In this document: in pieces, positions 54,923 to 63,926 of the stretch
Layout of the letters: every line of letters starts with the position of its first letter
Position numbering within the stretch: the first letter of the stretch is position 1
The notes under the pieces: model-generated
What the model saw: only the letters and a program-made list of their open reading frames with translations
Database searches by the model: none
Told to the model about the DNA's origin: nothing
Source: Salinimicrobium sp963739625
GTDB lineage: Bacteria; Bacteroidota; Bacteroidia; Flavobacteriales; Flavobacteriaceae
Direction of reading: 5' to 3'
Assembly: GCA_963739625.1 (NCBI GenBank)
Contig: CAVUAU010000009.1
Location: forward strand, 1 to 64,000
Length of the DNA: 64,000 bases
Program-made: the position numbers and the translations under genes

Positions 54923-55312
54923 TTAGGTGGTTTGAAGGAGAGTAATTTGCGAAAGCTCCTGCCCAATATCATGAATTCCTTTTAGGATCTTTTCAGTCTG
55001 TTTTGCTGAAGGTTTTTTATGTCCCTGCACGTACTGCGACAATAAACTGGTATTCATACCAATCTTTTCGGCAAGAAAACTGGCATTCAGCACTTTGTAA
55101 TGTTGAAAGAACTGCTGTAGATCTATTTCGAATTTAATGTCGTTACGCCCAAGATTTCCTTCTTCAAAGTAGAGGTCCACGGCTTCATAGGCATTTTTTA
55201 TCAATTCAGGAATGGAACTTCCCGTAGTGAAAATGGGATAATCTTCAGAAAATGCCGAAAAACCGGTGTTGGTCTTTTCTACAATGATGCTAATCTTCTT
55301 TTTTTTGGCCAT
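54923..55312 (-). CDS. hicB: HicB-family antitoxin with XRE-type HTH
   Basis: Antitoxin of 129 residues: an N-terminal HicB fold (VEKTNTGFSAFSEDYPIFTTGSSIPEL) followed by a C-terminal helix-turn-helix (VLNASFLAEKIGMNTSLLSQYVQGHKKPSAKQ). The HTH would repress the operon. It starts 5 bases after the hicA stop, so both are co-transcribed from the hicA promoter, with toxin first as usual for HicAB. Confidence 0.88.
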   Translation of the reverse strand: MAKKKKISIIVEKTNTGFSAFSEDYPIFTTGSSIPELIKNAYEAVDLYFEEGNLGRNDIKFEIDLQQFFQHYKVLNASFLAEKIGMNTSLLSQYVQGHKKPSAKQTEKILKGIHDIGQELSQITLLQTT

Positions 55313-55317
55313 TGTTT

Positions 55318-55506
55318 TTAAAGTTTTATTCCTGCGTCTTTCAGGATCTTTTTTTCCAATCCTTTACCCAATTCCTGACTTCCGTGATTAGGAAAAATAA
55401 TTGTTCTTTTTTTCCTGTCGTGCCGCATTTTGACATGTGAGCCTTTCTGAGATACAGGATACCACCCATCTTTGATCAAGACCTGGTACATTTTGGAACA
55501 TTTCAT
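55318..55506 (-). CDS. hicA: HicA-family toxin (mRNA interferase)
   Basis: Toxin of 62 residues with a double-stranded-RNA-binding-like fold: MYQVLIKDGWYPVSQKGSH has the catalytic His in GSH, followed by VKMRH and TIIFPNHG, ending ILKDAGIKL. The start at ATG 55506 gives normal HicA length; the frame open to 55578 would add 24 unrelated residues and cross the promoter and operator. It would cleave mRNA when HicB is lost. Confidence 0.88.
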   Translation of the reverse strand: MKCSKMYQVLIKDGWYPVSQKGSHVKMRHDRKKRTIIFPNHGSQELGKGLEKKILKDAGIKL

Positions 55507-55509
55507 TTT

Positions 55510-55517
55510 CAAAAGTA
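55510..55517 (-). promoter_or_regulatory. -7 promoter box of hicAB
   Basis: The minus strand reads TACTTTTG (TAnnTTTG), three bases before the hicA ATG, implying a leaderless message. Confidence 0.6.
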
Positions 55518-55534
55518 AATTATAATTTACTTTT
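55511..55534. promoter_or_regulatory. hicAB operator: perfect 24-base palindrome
   Basis: The left half AAAAGTAAATTA is followed directly by its exact reverse complement TAATTTACTTTT. It covers the -7 box of hicAB, so binding of HicB would block RNA polymerase. Confidence 0.75.
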
Positions 55535-55645
55535 TTGCAACTTAACTTTTTGTAAATCAATTGTGTTGTGCAGTTCATTTTCCGTTGGGGAACTATATCG
55601 GAAATCTGTTTTTACGCGAATATTCTCTTTGATTGAAGAAATGTT

Positions 55646-55653
55646 TAGCTTTG
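55646..55653 (+). promoter_or_regulatory. -7 promoter box of the hydroxyacid dehydrogenase
   Basis: TAGCTTTG matches TAnnTTTG, 40 bases before the ATG at 55694. Confidence 0.4.
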
Positions 55654-55693
55654 ACTGAAACAATAATCAAGCTAATCCTCCAAAATCCTTTTC

Positions 55694-56645
55694 ATGATCA
55701 TTCTCCACGCCGACAGTAACCATCCTACTTTATTACAGCAGTTAAAAGCTGCAGGGCATACCAATATTGAGGCTTATGATCAAAGCCAGGAGCAGATACT
55801 GGAGAACGAGCAGCTGTATGACGGCATTGTGATAAGGAGCCGGTTTAAGATCGACAGGGATTTTATAGATGCAGTGCCACATCTCAAGTTCATCGCCCGC
55901 GTGGGTGCGGGATTGGAGAGTATTGATGTGGAATACGCCGAAAAGAAAGGCATCAAATTGTTCTCGGCTCCCGAAGGCAATCGCAATGCAGTTGGTGAAC
56001 ATGCTTTGGGTATGCTGCTCTCGCTGTTCAATAAACTCAATCAAGCTGACAGGCAGGTGCGGGAGGGACATTGGCTACGCGAAGAGAATAGAGGAGTGGA
56101 GCTGGAAGGAAAGACCGTGGGAATTATCGGCTACGGAAATATGGGCAAGGCCTTTGCAAAAAAGCTGAAGGGTTTTGACTGTGAAGTCTTGTGTTATGAC
56201 ATTCTGGAAGGCGTAGGAGACGAAAATGCAAGGCAGGTAACGCTTAAGGAGCTACAACAGAAAGCAGACGTATTAAGCCTGCATACTCCCTGGACTTCGC
56301 TCACCAATCGCATGGTAGATTCAGAATTCATTAATGCCTTTAAAAAGCCTTTTTGGCTCCTGAATACTGCACGTGGTAAAAGCGTGGTCACCGAAGATCT
56401 TGTGGAGGCACTGCAGCAGAGGAAGATCCTTGGTGCAGGTCTCGATGTGCTGGAGTACGAAAAAAGCTCTTTTGAAGAACTCTTCAGCAATAAAGAAGAA
56501 ATGCCGGAGGCACTGCAGCAGCTGCTCACCATGGAGAATGTACTGCTAAGTCCGCACGTGGCGGGCTGGACCGGTGGAATCTCACAGCAAACTGGCCGAC
56601 ACGATTGCGTGTAAGATCATCAAAGAGTTTGGGAATGGGGCATAA
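55694..56645 (+). CDS. D-2-hydroxyacid dehydrogenase (phosphoglycerate dehydrogenase-like), frameshifted at 3' end
   Basis: NAD-dependent dehydrogenase of about 316 residues. The Rossmann motif is GIIGYGNMGKAFAKKL. Substrate and catalytic residues are RVGAGLESIDVEYAEKKGI, NTARGKSVVTEDL and the His in SPHVAGWT. The short form without ACT domain does not distinguish 3-phosphoglycerate from other 2-hydroxyacid substrates. An extra G near 56574 shifts the last 24 residues: after GWTG the proper reading continues ESHSKLADTIACKIIKEF and stops at 56643-56645. Confidence 0.88.
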
Positions 56646-56670
56646 ACCGCCTATAAACCTTCTCCTCATT

Positions 56671-56835
56671 TTATAAAGTTTCTATTTCAAAGCCGGTGTT
56701 ATGAAAATGACTTTTGTCACGAAATTCTTCATGAGGATGGGCAACAGCATTCATGACCATTAAGCTTGTGGAGGTGGATGCTGGAACTGCCAATATTTCT
56801 ATAAAATCTGGTATTGCGGCCTCTAAAATTGTAAT
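56671..56835 (-). pseudogene. Remnant of an unrecognised protein
   Basis: The minus strand is open for 54 residues (from ITILEAAIPDFIEILAVP to HFHNTGFEIETL, then TAA at 56671-56673), bounded by a stop upstream, without a start codon. The segment AHPHEEFRDKSHFHNTG looks protein-like. It fills the 250-base gap between the dehydrogenase and DUF305 genes. Probably a gene fragment; family unknown. Confidence 0.3.
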
Positions 56836-56896
56836 TTAGAGAAGAATTAATAGAAATTCATCCAAAAAACTAACAACCAATCAAAATTAGTCCCCA

Positions 56897-57364
56897 ATGG
56901 AAAATAAAAAAGGAGGAAACTACGGAAGGTTTTTACTCATGCTTCTTTTGTCCTTTACCGCAATGTACATCACCATGTATCTCAATACTTATTCTCTTGA
57001 TCATGTATACTTCAGTATGACCAGATTTTACATGGCCTGTCTGGGAATTGCGGCCATGGCTGTGATTATGCTATCGCTCATGCTTAACATGTACCGCAAC
57101 AAAAAGAAAAATATCGCGATCTACGCCGGCAGCTTTTTTCTGTTCGTAAGCGCCCTTTATTTGGTGAGAGCCCAGGAACCCATTGGGGAAGTCCTGTACA
57201 TGAAAGCGATGATCCCTCACCACTCGATAGCGATCATGGCCAGTAAAAGAGCCGATATTAAAGATCCCGAAACCAGAAAACTGGCAGATGATATTATTGA
57301 AGCCCAGGTAAGGGAAATCAAGCAGATGAAAGAAATTCTGGCACGTATGGAACAAGAGGAATAG
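56897..57364 (+). CDS. DUF305 family membrane protein
   Basis: Protein of 155 residues with three hydrophobic helices (about 11-29, 45-66 and 73-90), then a DUF305-type C-terminal four-helix segment. MKAMIPHHSIAIMASKRADIKDPE has the family HH motif, followed by MKEILARMEQEE. DUF305 proteins may bind metals such as copper; no copper genes are adjacent. It is a single gene with its own leader. Confidence 0.8.
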   Translation: MENKKGGNYGRFLLMLLLSFTAMYITMYLNTYSLDHVYFSMTRFYMACLGIAAMAVIMLSLMLNMYRNKKKNIAIYAGSFFLFVSALYLVRAQEPIGEVLYMKAMIPHHSIAIMASKRADIKDPETRKLADDIIEAQVREIKQMKEILARMEQEE

Positions 57365-57517
57365 CAGAAACTCCTGCAGATCGTTATTACTGCAAACCGT
57401 TATTAATTCGAAATGCCATTTTTGAATCCTCTTCAAAAAGAGGTTTTATAAAGATAGCTTTTTTCGCTTCTGCTGCCGGTTTTCAGTGATTTTATTCTAA
57501 ACCAATCAACTTCAAAA

Positions 57518-57904
57518 ATGAAAAAACGTGTTACAGGCCTGGGAGGCATTTTCTTCAAGTCCAAAGACCCCGATGCGGCCAAAAATTGGTATAAAAAACA
57601 CCTGGGCCTCGAAACCGATAACTATGGCTGTAGCTTTTGGTGGAAAGACGCCGAAGGAAAAGACTGCCTGACCCAATGGAGCCCGATGAATGAAGACACT
57701 GAATATTTTGAACCTTCAAAAAAGCAGTTTATGATGAACTTTCGGGTGGAGAACCTCGAGGAACTGCTGGAACAGCTCAAAAAGGAAGGGGTACAGGTTA
57801 TGGAAAAGGTAGAGTCTTTCGACTACGGGAAATTTGGTTGGGTCATAGATCCCGATGGTAACAAGATCGAGCTATGGGAGCCAAACGACGCTGCTTTTCT
57901 TTAA
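57518..57904 (+). CDS. VOC family (glyoxalase-like) protein
   Basis: Vicinal-oxygen-chelate fold protein of 128 residues: two beta-alpha-beta-beta-beta modules, with GGIFFKSKDPDAAKNWYKKHLG at the N-terminus and the typical ending GWVIDPDGNKIELWEP. The terminal Glu ligand (IELWEP) is present; the other metal ligands are uncertain. Substrate unknown. Confidence 0.85.
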   Translation: MKKRVTGLGGIFFKSKDPDAAKNWYKKHLGLETDNYGCSFWWKDAEGKDCLTQWSPMNEDTEYFEPSKKQFMMNFRVENLEELLEQLKKEGVQVMEKVESFDYGKFGWVIDPDGNKIELWEPNDAAFL

Positions 57905-57960
57905 TTCTGCTAAACTTTTAATAAAGGCCCCCATAATTTTTTGCGCCGCCAAAGAGCTTT

Positions 57961-57968
57961 TACCTTTG
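57961..57968 (+). promoter_or_regulatory. -7 promoter box of the MFS gene
   Basis: TACCTTTG matches TAnnTTTG, 21 bases before the TTG start at 57990. Confidence 0.5.
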
Positions 57969-57989
57969 CAGGTTGGAAAAAAGATAATT

Positions 57990-59190
57990 TTGAAGGACTT
58001 TTTCTACTTCGTAAAAGGCAATTTTAGAACAGTAAGTTTCGGCTGGTTGCTCACGTTCCTTTCGGGCTTTGGGCAAACTTTCCTTATCTCTCTTTACGTG
58101 CCCGAAATTCTGGAAGCTTTCAGCATTTCTGAAGGTACTTTTGGTTCCATCTACGCCGGCTGTACTGTAACCGCTTCGCTCATTATGCTCTCAGTTGGCC
58201 ATACCGTTGATCATAAACCTGCAAAATTGATTACCGCGCTCACGGTTCTCGGGCTTGGCCTTTCCAGTATCTTGCTGGGCTTTTCCACAAATCTCCTGCT
58301 TTTGATCATTGCCATCACAGGTCTGCGTCTCACCGGGCAGGGTTTGCTCACGCACATTAGCATGACCATCATGTCAAAGCAATTCGTACACGACCGGGGA
58401 AAAGCCTTGAGCTTTTCTTCCCTGGGGTTTTCTATGAGTGAAGCGCTGTTCCCGTTACTGGTTTCCTTTGTCATCGCCTGGTTTGACTGGCGAATAGCAG
58501 CCATGGCCAGTGGCGCTGCCCTCCTGCTTTACCTGGTGAGGCTAAAATTTACCGATCTTCAAACCTTTGATGCGCAGCTTTCTTCGGAAAATAAACCATC
58601 AGCTTGGTCGCTCCTCAAAGACTACAAGAGCGTGGTTTTCGACAAAAAGTTTGGCATCATGATGCCCGCCAGTTTCATTTGGAGCTTTTCGGCCACTGCG
58701 ATTTTCTTTTACCAATATGTCTTTGTTGAAAACAAGGGATGGTCGGTCCATCTTTACGCCACCTTCTTCACTGTTTACGCCGCCACGCGGTTTGTATTTT
58801 CTCTTTTCGGCGGAATGTGGGTGGACAAATACACTGCAAAAAGGCTTTTTAGATACTACCTTGTGCCCGCAACTTTGGGACTCCTGCCGTTCGCTTTCAT
58901 GAACAGCATAATTAGGAGCGCTTGCCTTCCTCGTGACTGCCGGGATCACCATGGGTGTTTCGGGTACAGTCAAAACTGCTTTGATCGCCGAGCTCTACGG
59001 AACAGAAAAAATGGGGGTGATAAGAAGTATTTTTACCATGTTTTCGGTTATAAGTACCGCCCTTGGTCCGTTGGTGGTGGGCTTGCTAATGGATGCCGGA
59101 ATTTCCTTTGAGTACATCATCTCCGGAATCTTTGCAGCTATGTTGCTCATCATTCTCAACTCCCAACGCATTGGCGCCTACATCAAATAA
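57990..59190 (+). CDS. MFS transporter, frameshifted
   Basis: Major facilitator protein of about 400 residues with 12 predicted TM helices (first: SFGWLLTFLSGFGQTFLISLYVPEI). No ATG fits: the frame is open back into the VOC gene, and TTG at 57990 gives LKDFFYFVKGNFRT directly after a -7 box. One extra base near 58914 breaks the frame: NSIIRSACLPRDC should read NSIIGALAFLVTAGITMG. The C-terminal frame then ends ILNSQRIGAYIK at 59188-59190. Substrate unknown. Confidence 0.83.
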
Positions 59191-59313
59191 TTCAAAGGGA
59201 AACTTCTCCGGAAAGGGGCTTAAAAATGACATTTTTCGGAAGAATACATTCTCTTCCTTAAAACCGAAAAAAGATTTTAAATCCTGAATCTTGAATCCGG
59301 AATTCTAAATTCA

Positions 59314-59514
59314 TCAGGCAATCATAGAATCTATTTTCTGCACCCTGCCGACTTCGCCGGTTTCCAGTCTCACTTTTATCCCGTGTGGGTGTGCCGGAGA
59401 TTTAGTGAGAATATCTGCAACTACGCCTTGTGTAAGCCGGCCGGTTCGTTGATCCTGCTTTTGCACGATACTCACCTGCATGCCGGGCTTGATATCTTTT
59501 CTTGTGGGTTTCAT
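59314..59514 (-). CDS. YwbE family protein (DUF2196)
   Basis: Small conserved protein of 66 residues filling the whole DUF2196 domain: IKPGMQVSIVQKQDQRTGRLTQG and KSPAHPHGIKVRLETGEVGRV. It forms a small beta-barrel; the function is unknown. Normal family length. Confidence 0.9.
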   Translation of the reverse strand: MKPTRKDIKPGMQVSIVQKQDQRTGRLTQGVVADILTKSPAHPHGIKVRLETGEVGRVQKIDSMIA

Positions 59515-59608
59515 AAGAGCTCGTTTATTCCTAAGGCTTCAGCTGAAACAACGCTCAAAAATGACATTATTCAGAAGTCTTAACCTTGAATCTTGAATCC
59601 TGATATTA

Positions 59609-60259
59609 TTAGCCTTTGCTCAATTCAATCATAGCCGATTTGATTGGTTCTTCGCCTTCAATGGCTTCAAAGGTCATATTTTGTACAAGAGGATCGGCCA
59701 GGGACATGATCAAAAGAAAGGCGACATCGTCCCGCGGAATTTCTCCTGCTCCTTCCAGTTTGTGCGCCAGTTCCACCTTTCCGGTTCCCATATCATCAGA
59801 GAGTCTTCCGGGTCGTATGATGGTATAATTCAGGCCGCTTTCCCTAAGATGTTCGTCGGCCGCAGCCTTGGCTTTGAGGTAATGCTCCAGTTTTGGATGG
59901 CTCGAAGGTTCATCTGCTCCCATTGAACTTAGCATGATGAATTTTTTCACCTTCGCTTTTTTGGCGGCATCTATAATCTTTATAGCTCCTTTTTCATCGA
60001 CCTCGGTGGTTTTCTCGGGACCTGTATCTCCGCCTGAACCGGCAGCAAAAATGACCTTTTTGACTCCCTTCATTACTCCCGAAAAATCCTCCTGCTCAAG
60101 ATCGGCAAGGACAGATTTCACTTCCATATCATCAAAGATCTCCTGCTGCTCTTTTTTTCGCACCATAGCAACGGGTTCAAAGCTTTGGGAGTTGTTAAGG
60201 ATCTCAATTATGCGTTTCCCGGTGCTTCCGGTAGCGCCAACTATAAGTATCTTTTCCAT
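59609..60259 (-). CDS. NAD(P)-binding atypical SDR (YwnB/NmrA-like)
   Basis: Rossmann-fold protein of 216 residues. The dinucleotide motif is ILIVGATGSTGKRI at the N-terminus, with KFIMLSSMGADEP and YTIIRPGRLSDD as in atypical short-chain dehydrogenases (SDR_a5 type). It lacks the YxxxK catalytic pair in the usual place, although HYLKAKAAADEHL supplies a Tyr-Lys pair. Likely a redox sensor or isomerase; substrate unknown. Confidence 0.85.
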   Translation of the reverse strand: MEKILIVGATGSTGKRIIEILNNSQSFEPVAMVRKKEQQEIFDDMEVKSVLADLEQEDFSGVMKGVKKVIFAAGSGGDTGPEKTTEVDEKGAIKIIDAAKKAKVKKFIMLSSMGADEPSSHPKLEHYLKAKAAADEHLRESGLNYTIIRPGRLSDDMGTGKVELAHKLEGAGEIPRDDVAFLLIMSLADPLVQNMTFEAIEGEEPIKSAMIELSKG

Positions 60260-60340
60260 TTTCTTCAGTTTTTCGGAATATAAGCATCACAACAGGTATA
60301 ATGCAACTGAAACAGCTTTAAAAAAGCCTTTTTCAACAGC

Positions 60341-62156
60341 CTATTTCTCCTGCCGCCTCATCTCTGTCACCTTTCTCTCCAGTTCCTGCTGGAATTCTTC
60401 CATTACAGGTTTAACGGTACTTTCCGGAAGGTCGGCAATGCGAATATACATCAGGCCGTCTACGGCGTCATTGAATAACGGGTCCACATTGAAGGCGACT
60501 ACTTTTGCATTTTGCTTGATGTACTTTTTGATAAGAACGGGGAGACGTAAACTTCCTGGTTCAACCTCGTCAATGATCTTATCAAATTTGTTGAGGTCGG
60601 CCTGGGTTTCATCGAAAACAAAGTCTTTGTCACCATCCTTCAGCTTCACCTTAAATTCTTTCTTCGGCCTTACATACTGCGCCACGTAGGGATCATAGTA
60701 ATGCGAGCGCATGAATTCGATCATCAGGGATTTTGAAAAGTTAGAGAATTTGTTGCTGATGCTTACCCCGCCAATAAGATATTTGTGCATGGGGAAACGC
60801 AGCGTACAGTGTACAATTCCCTTCCATAGCAAAAATAGATGGCATGGGCCGCTGTTGATAGTCCTTTACGATAAATGCCCGACCCATTTCAATGGATTCG
60901 CTCATCATCTTGTGCAGCTCGGGCTCGAACCTGAAGAGGTCCTGCAGATAAAAGCCGTTGATCCCGTACTGCTCGTAGATCTCGGCTCCCATTCCCATCC
61001 TGTAGGCGCCTGCGATCTTTTTGGCCTCATTGTCCCACAGGAACATGTGGTAGTAGTAGTCGTCAAACTTGTCAAGATCGGTAGACATGTTCGTGCCTTC
61101 GCCAATTGCTCTAAAAGTTATCTCGCGCAACCTTCCTATTTCCTTCAGAATATTAGGAATAATCTCTTTTTTGGCCAGGAAGACTTCGTAGTTCTTGCTT
61201 TCCAGCAGGCGTTTATCCAGCTTTCGGCAGGTCTCCACTTCTTCGATCATCAGGTTGTCACTGGTAGCTTCGACGATCTTTTTTGGCGGCTTCGGAATTT
61301 TAATGTTCTTCGGAATCCCCTTAAAAAATGGCTTTTTTTCAAAGGCATTTGCCAGCATGTAAGTCTTGCGGCGCAAGAATGCTGTCAAGGCTTCTGTAGT
61401 AGGAATTTCCTGAATATCTTCAACAGATACCGCATTTCCAATACGCACCTTGATCTTTCGCTTCTTCTGCGACAGCATTTCACTGGGCAATTTTGCCGTC
61501 CTTAACACGTCGCTCAAAGAGGCCAGGCGATAGAAAAAAGTGGAATTTTTCGCATGAAAATAAATTGGAATTACCGGTACCTTCGCCTTCTGAATGAGCT
61601 TCATGGCCGCGGGATCCCAGGGGCGGTCAACGATTCTTTTCTCTTCACGGTTGGTAGAAACTTCCCCGGCAGGAAAAATGCCAAGAGGTTTTCCCTCCCG
61701 CAGGTGTAAAATGGCATCTTTAATGCCTTTCATGCTGGACTGCGCCTCCTTGTGCTCTTCAAAAGGATTTACAGGCATAATGTACGGTTGCATGGGTTCA
61801 ATGCGCTGCAGTAAAAAGTTGGCGATTACTTTAAAATCTTCCCGCTGGGCCAGTAGAAGTTTCATGAGGATCATCCCGTCAATGCCACCCAGCGGGTGGT
61901 TGGAAATGGTAATAAAAGCCCCATTTTTGGGAATACGCTTCAAGTCTTCTTCGGGGATCTCAAAGTCGATCTCGAAAGCATTTAAAATTGAATCTATGAA
62001 TTGAGTGGCGGGAAGGTTTTTCCGCTTTTCATATTCTTTGTTGATCACCGAGAGTTTTGTGGTCTGCAATACGACCCAACCCATTGAGGTACCCAAAAAT
62101 CCGTACCTGTCAAGGTTCATCACCCGGGCAACTTCCTTAGCACTTACTATTCCCAT
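60341..62156 (-). CDS. Lysophospholipid acyltransferase / GNAT fusion protein, frameshifted
   Basis: Two-domain protein of about 605 residues. The N-terminal part (about 60-290) is a PlsC-like acyltransferase with the active-site motif SNHPLGGIDG (HPxxxxD in place of HxxxxD) and FPAGEVST. The C-terminal part (about 325-600) is a GNAT/hemolysin-like domain (GAYRMGMGAEIYEQYG, ESIEMGRAFIVKDYQQRP). This pairing is known in Bacteroidota for ornithine or glycine aminolipid synthesis (OlsF-like). One extra T near 60843 shifts the frame within QQRPMPLFLLWKGIVH. The start is ATG 62156. It lies 17 bases after aspartate kinase on the same strand. Confidence 0.83.
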
Positions 62157-62173
62157 TCTTGTTTTTTAACTTC

Positions 62174-63424
62174 TTAAGATGTTGCCACTATTTGTACGGT
62201 TTCCCTCGTGATCTGCTTCAACAGGATCTTTTTCTCTTTTTCCAGCTCTGTTATGGCTGCCTGGTCAAAATGCCTGATGGTGTACAGGGAAACTCTCGTA
62301 TTGTAGGTTACCCTAAAAGTGGCCTTAAGTTGGTTGATTAACTTCTCTAAGTTATTAAATTTATTGTCAACGCAAACAGAGAAACTGATAGCGGAATTTT
62401 GAATAAGATCTACTTTTATCTGAAATTTGTGGAAAAGACTGAAGATGTAGCTGATGTTTTCTTCCATAATGAATGAAAAATCTAAAGAAGAAAGCGAGAT
62501 GAGCACCTGGTTCTTTTTCACGATGAAGCAGGGTATCTTCGGAAGAATAGCCTGTCCTTTTTTTACTGCCGTGCCTTCTGCGGAAAGGTTTACGAACGAT
62601 CTCACGTAGAGCGGAATTTCTTTTCGCTGCAACGGCTGAAGTGTCTTTGGATGAATGACCGAAGCCCCGTAAAATGCAAGTTCTATTGCCTCTTCGTAAG
62701 AAATCTGTTCCAGCAGCCTTGGATTCTGGAACACGCGCGGATCTGCATTCAGCACGCCCGGCACATCTTTCCAAATCGTGACGCTGTCGGCATTGAGGCA
62801 ATAAGCAAAAATTCCTGCAGTGTAATCACTTCCTTCACGGCCAAGGGTGGTGGAGAAGTTGTTTTCATCTGCTCCAATAAAGCCCTGCGTAACAGTTAGC
62901 GCATTCTGCTGCACCTTCGCCAGGATCTTCTCCTGCGTCTCTTCCCACTTTACCTGTGCATCTCTATAGGTGCTGTCTGTGCGGACGCAGCTTCGGGCAT
63001 CGAGCCAGTTAGATCTTACTCCGTTCTTTTCAAGATATTCATGAACGATGGCCGTAGATAGTAATTCGCCGTAGATGACAATTTGATCATAGACGAAGTC
63101 GTACATGGAGGAACGGTTGTGTTGTAGAAAATTCTCCATCTCCCTGAAGAACTGCTTCAGTTTTCCAAAAACCCCCGCTTCTTTTCTATCAAATAATTGC
63201 CCGGCGATCTCCTCGTGGTACTCTTTTACCGGCTGCAGGCTATTGTTGTAATTGCCCGTTTCCAGGTATTCATTCACCACTTCCTCAAGGGCATTTGTTG
63301 TCTTGCCCATGGCCGAGATCACGACCAGCTTGTCGTTTTCTCCACTGTTTTGCAGTACCCGCAGCACATTTCTAACTCCTTCGGCATCTTTTACAGACGC
63401 CCCTCCAAATTTGAAAACTTTCAT
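62174..63424 (-). CDS. Aspartate kinase
   Basis: First enzyme of the Lys/Thr/Met pathway, 416 residues. The catalytic N-terminus is VFKFGGASVKDAEGV, with TLGREGSDYTAG and SYEEAIELAFYGASVIHPKTLQP; the C-terminal part holds the ACT-type regulatory domain (about 290-416). The start ATG overlaps the stop of the GNAT gene (ATGA). Downstream comes the acyltransferase gene after 17 bases. Confidence 0.93.
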   Translation of the reverse strand: MKVFKFGGASVKDAEGVRNVLRVLQNSGENDKLVVISAMGKTTNALEEVVNEYLETGNYNNSLQPVKEYHEEIAGQLFDRKEAGVFGKLKQFFREMENFLQHNRSSMYDFVYDQIVIYGELLSTAIVHEYLEKNGVRSNWLDARSCVRTDSTYRDAQVKWEETQEKILAKVQQNALTVTQGFIGADENNFSTTLGREGSDYTAGIFAYCLNADSVTIWKDVPGVLNADPRVFQNPRLLEQISYEEAIELAFYGASVIHPKTLQPLQRKEIPLYVRSFVNLSAEGTAVKKGQAILPKIPCFIVKKNQVLISLSSLDFSFIMEENISYIFSLFHKFQIKVDLIQNSAISFSVCVDNKFNNLEKLINQLKATFRVTYNTRVSLYTIRHFDQAAITELEKEKKILLKQITRETVQIVATS

Positions 63425-63903
63425 GCCGTGGTTGCTACATATCTTTTGATGCCATTTTCATCCATCTGCACGGTATACCAGCCTTTTAAGATCGTGGCAC
63501 CACTGCGCTCATAGAAGTTGATGGCATGTTCATTCCAGTCCAACACCACCCATTCCACGCGCTTAAGTCCCTGTTCATTGGCATAATTGATCACAGTTTT
63601 ATAGAGCTCGTTTCCAAGGCCGGTACCACGTTTTTCCTTTCTCACGATGAGGTCTTCCAGGTGCAGCGTGCGCCCTTTCCAGGTAGAGAAACGGTAATAG
63701 ACCAGAGCCATGCCCTCGATGTTGCCGTCAACTTCGGCTACAAAGACCTCAAAAAGGGGATTTTCTCCAAAGCCTTCTTCCTCCAGTGTGGCCACAGTAG
63801 TCACTACGGCTTCAGGTTCTTTTTCAAATTCTGCCAGCTCTTTAATGAGTTCCATCACGGCCGGCATATCTTCTTTCTTCGCTTTTCTAATTGAAAAATC
63901 CAT
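63421..63903 (-). CDS. GNAT family N-acetyltransferase
   Basis: Acetyltransferase of 160 residues, similar to diamine acetyltransferases in layout: FSIRKAKKEDMPAVMELIKELAEFE, the acetyl-CoA motif VRKEKRGTGLGNELYKTV, and the ending VLDWNEHAINFYERSGA. Substrate unknown. It is the first gene of an operon with aspartate kinase and the acyltransferase. Confidence 0.9.
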   Translation of the reverse strand: MDFSIRKAKKEDMPAVMELIKELAEFEKEPEAVVTTVATLEEEGFGENPLFEVFVAEVDGNIEGMALVYYRFSTWKGRTLHLEDLIVRKEKRGTGLGNELYKTVINYANEQGLKRVEWVVLDWNEHAINFYERSGATILKGWYTVQMDENGIKRYVATTA

Positions 63904-63918
63904 AGGTTCTGTTTAAGG

Positions 63919-63926
63919 CAAAAGTA
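63919..63926 (-). promoter_or_regulatory. -7 promoter box of the GNAT operon
   Basis: The minus strand reads TACTTTTG, 15 bases before the ATG at 63903. Confidence 0.5.
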
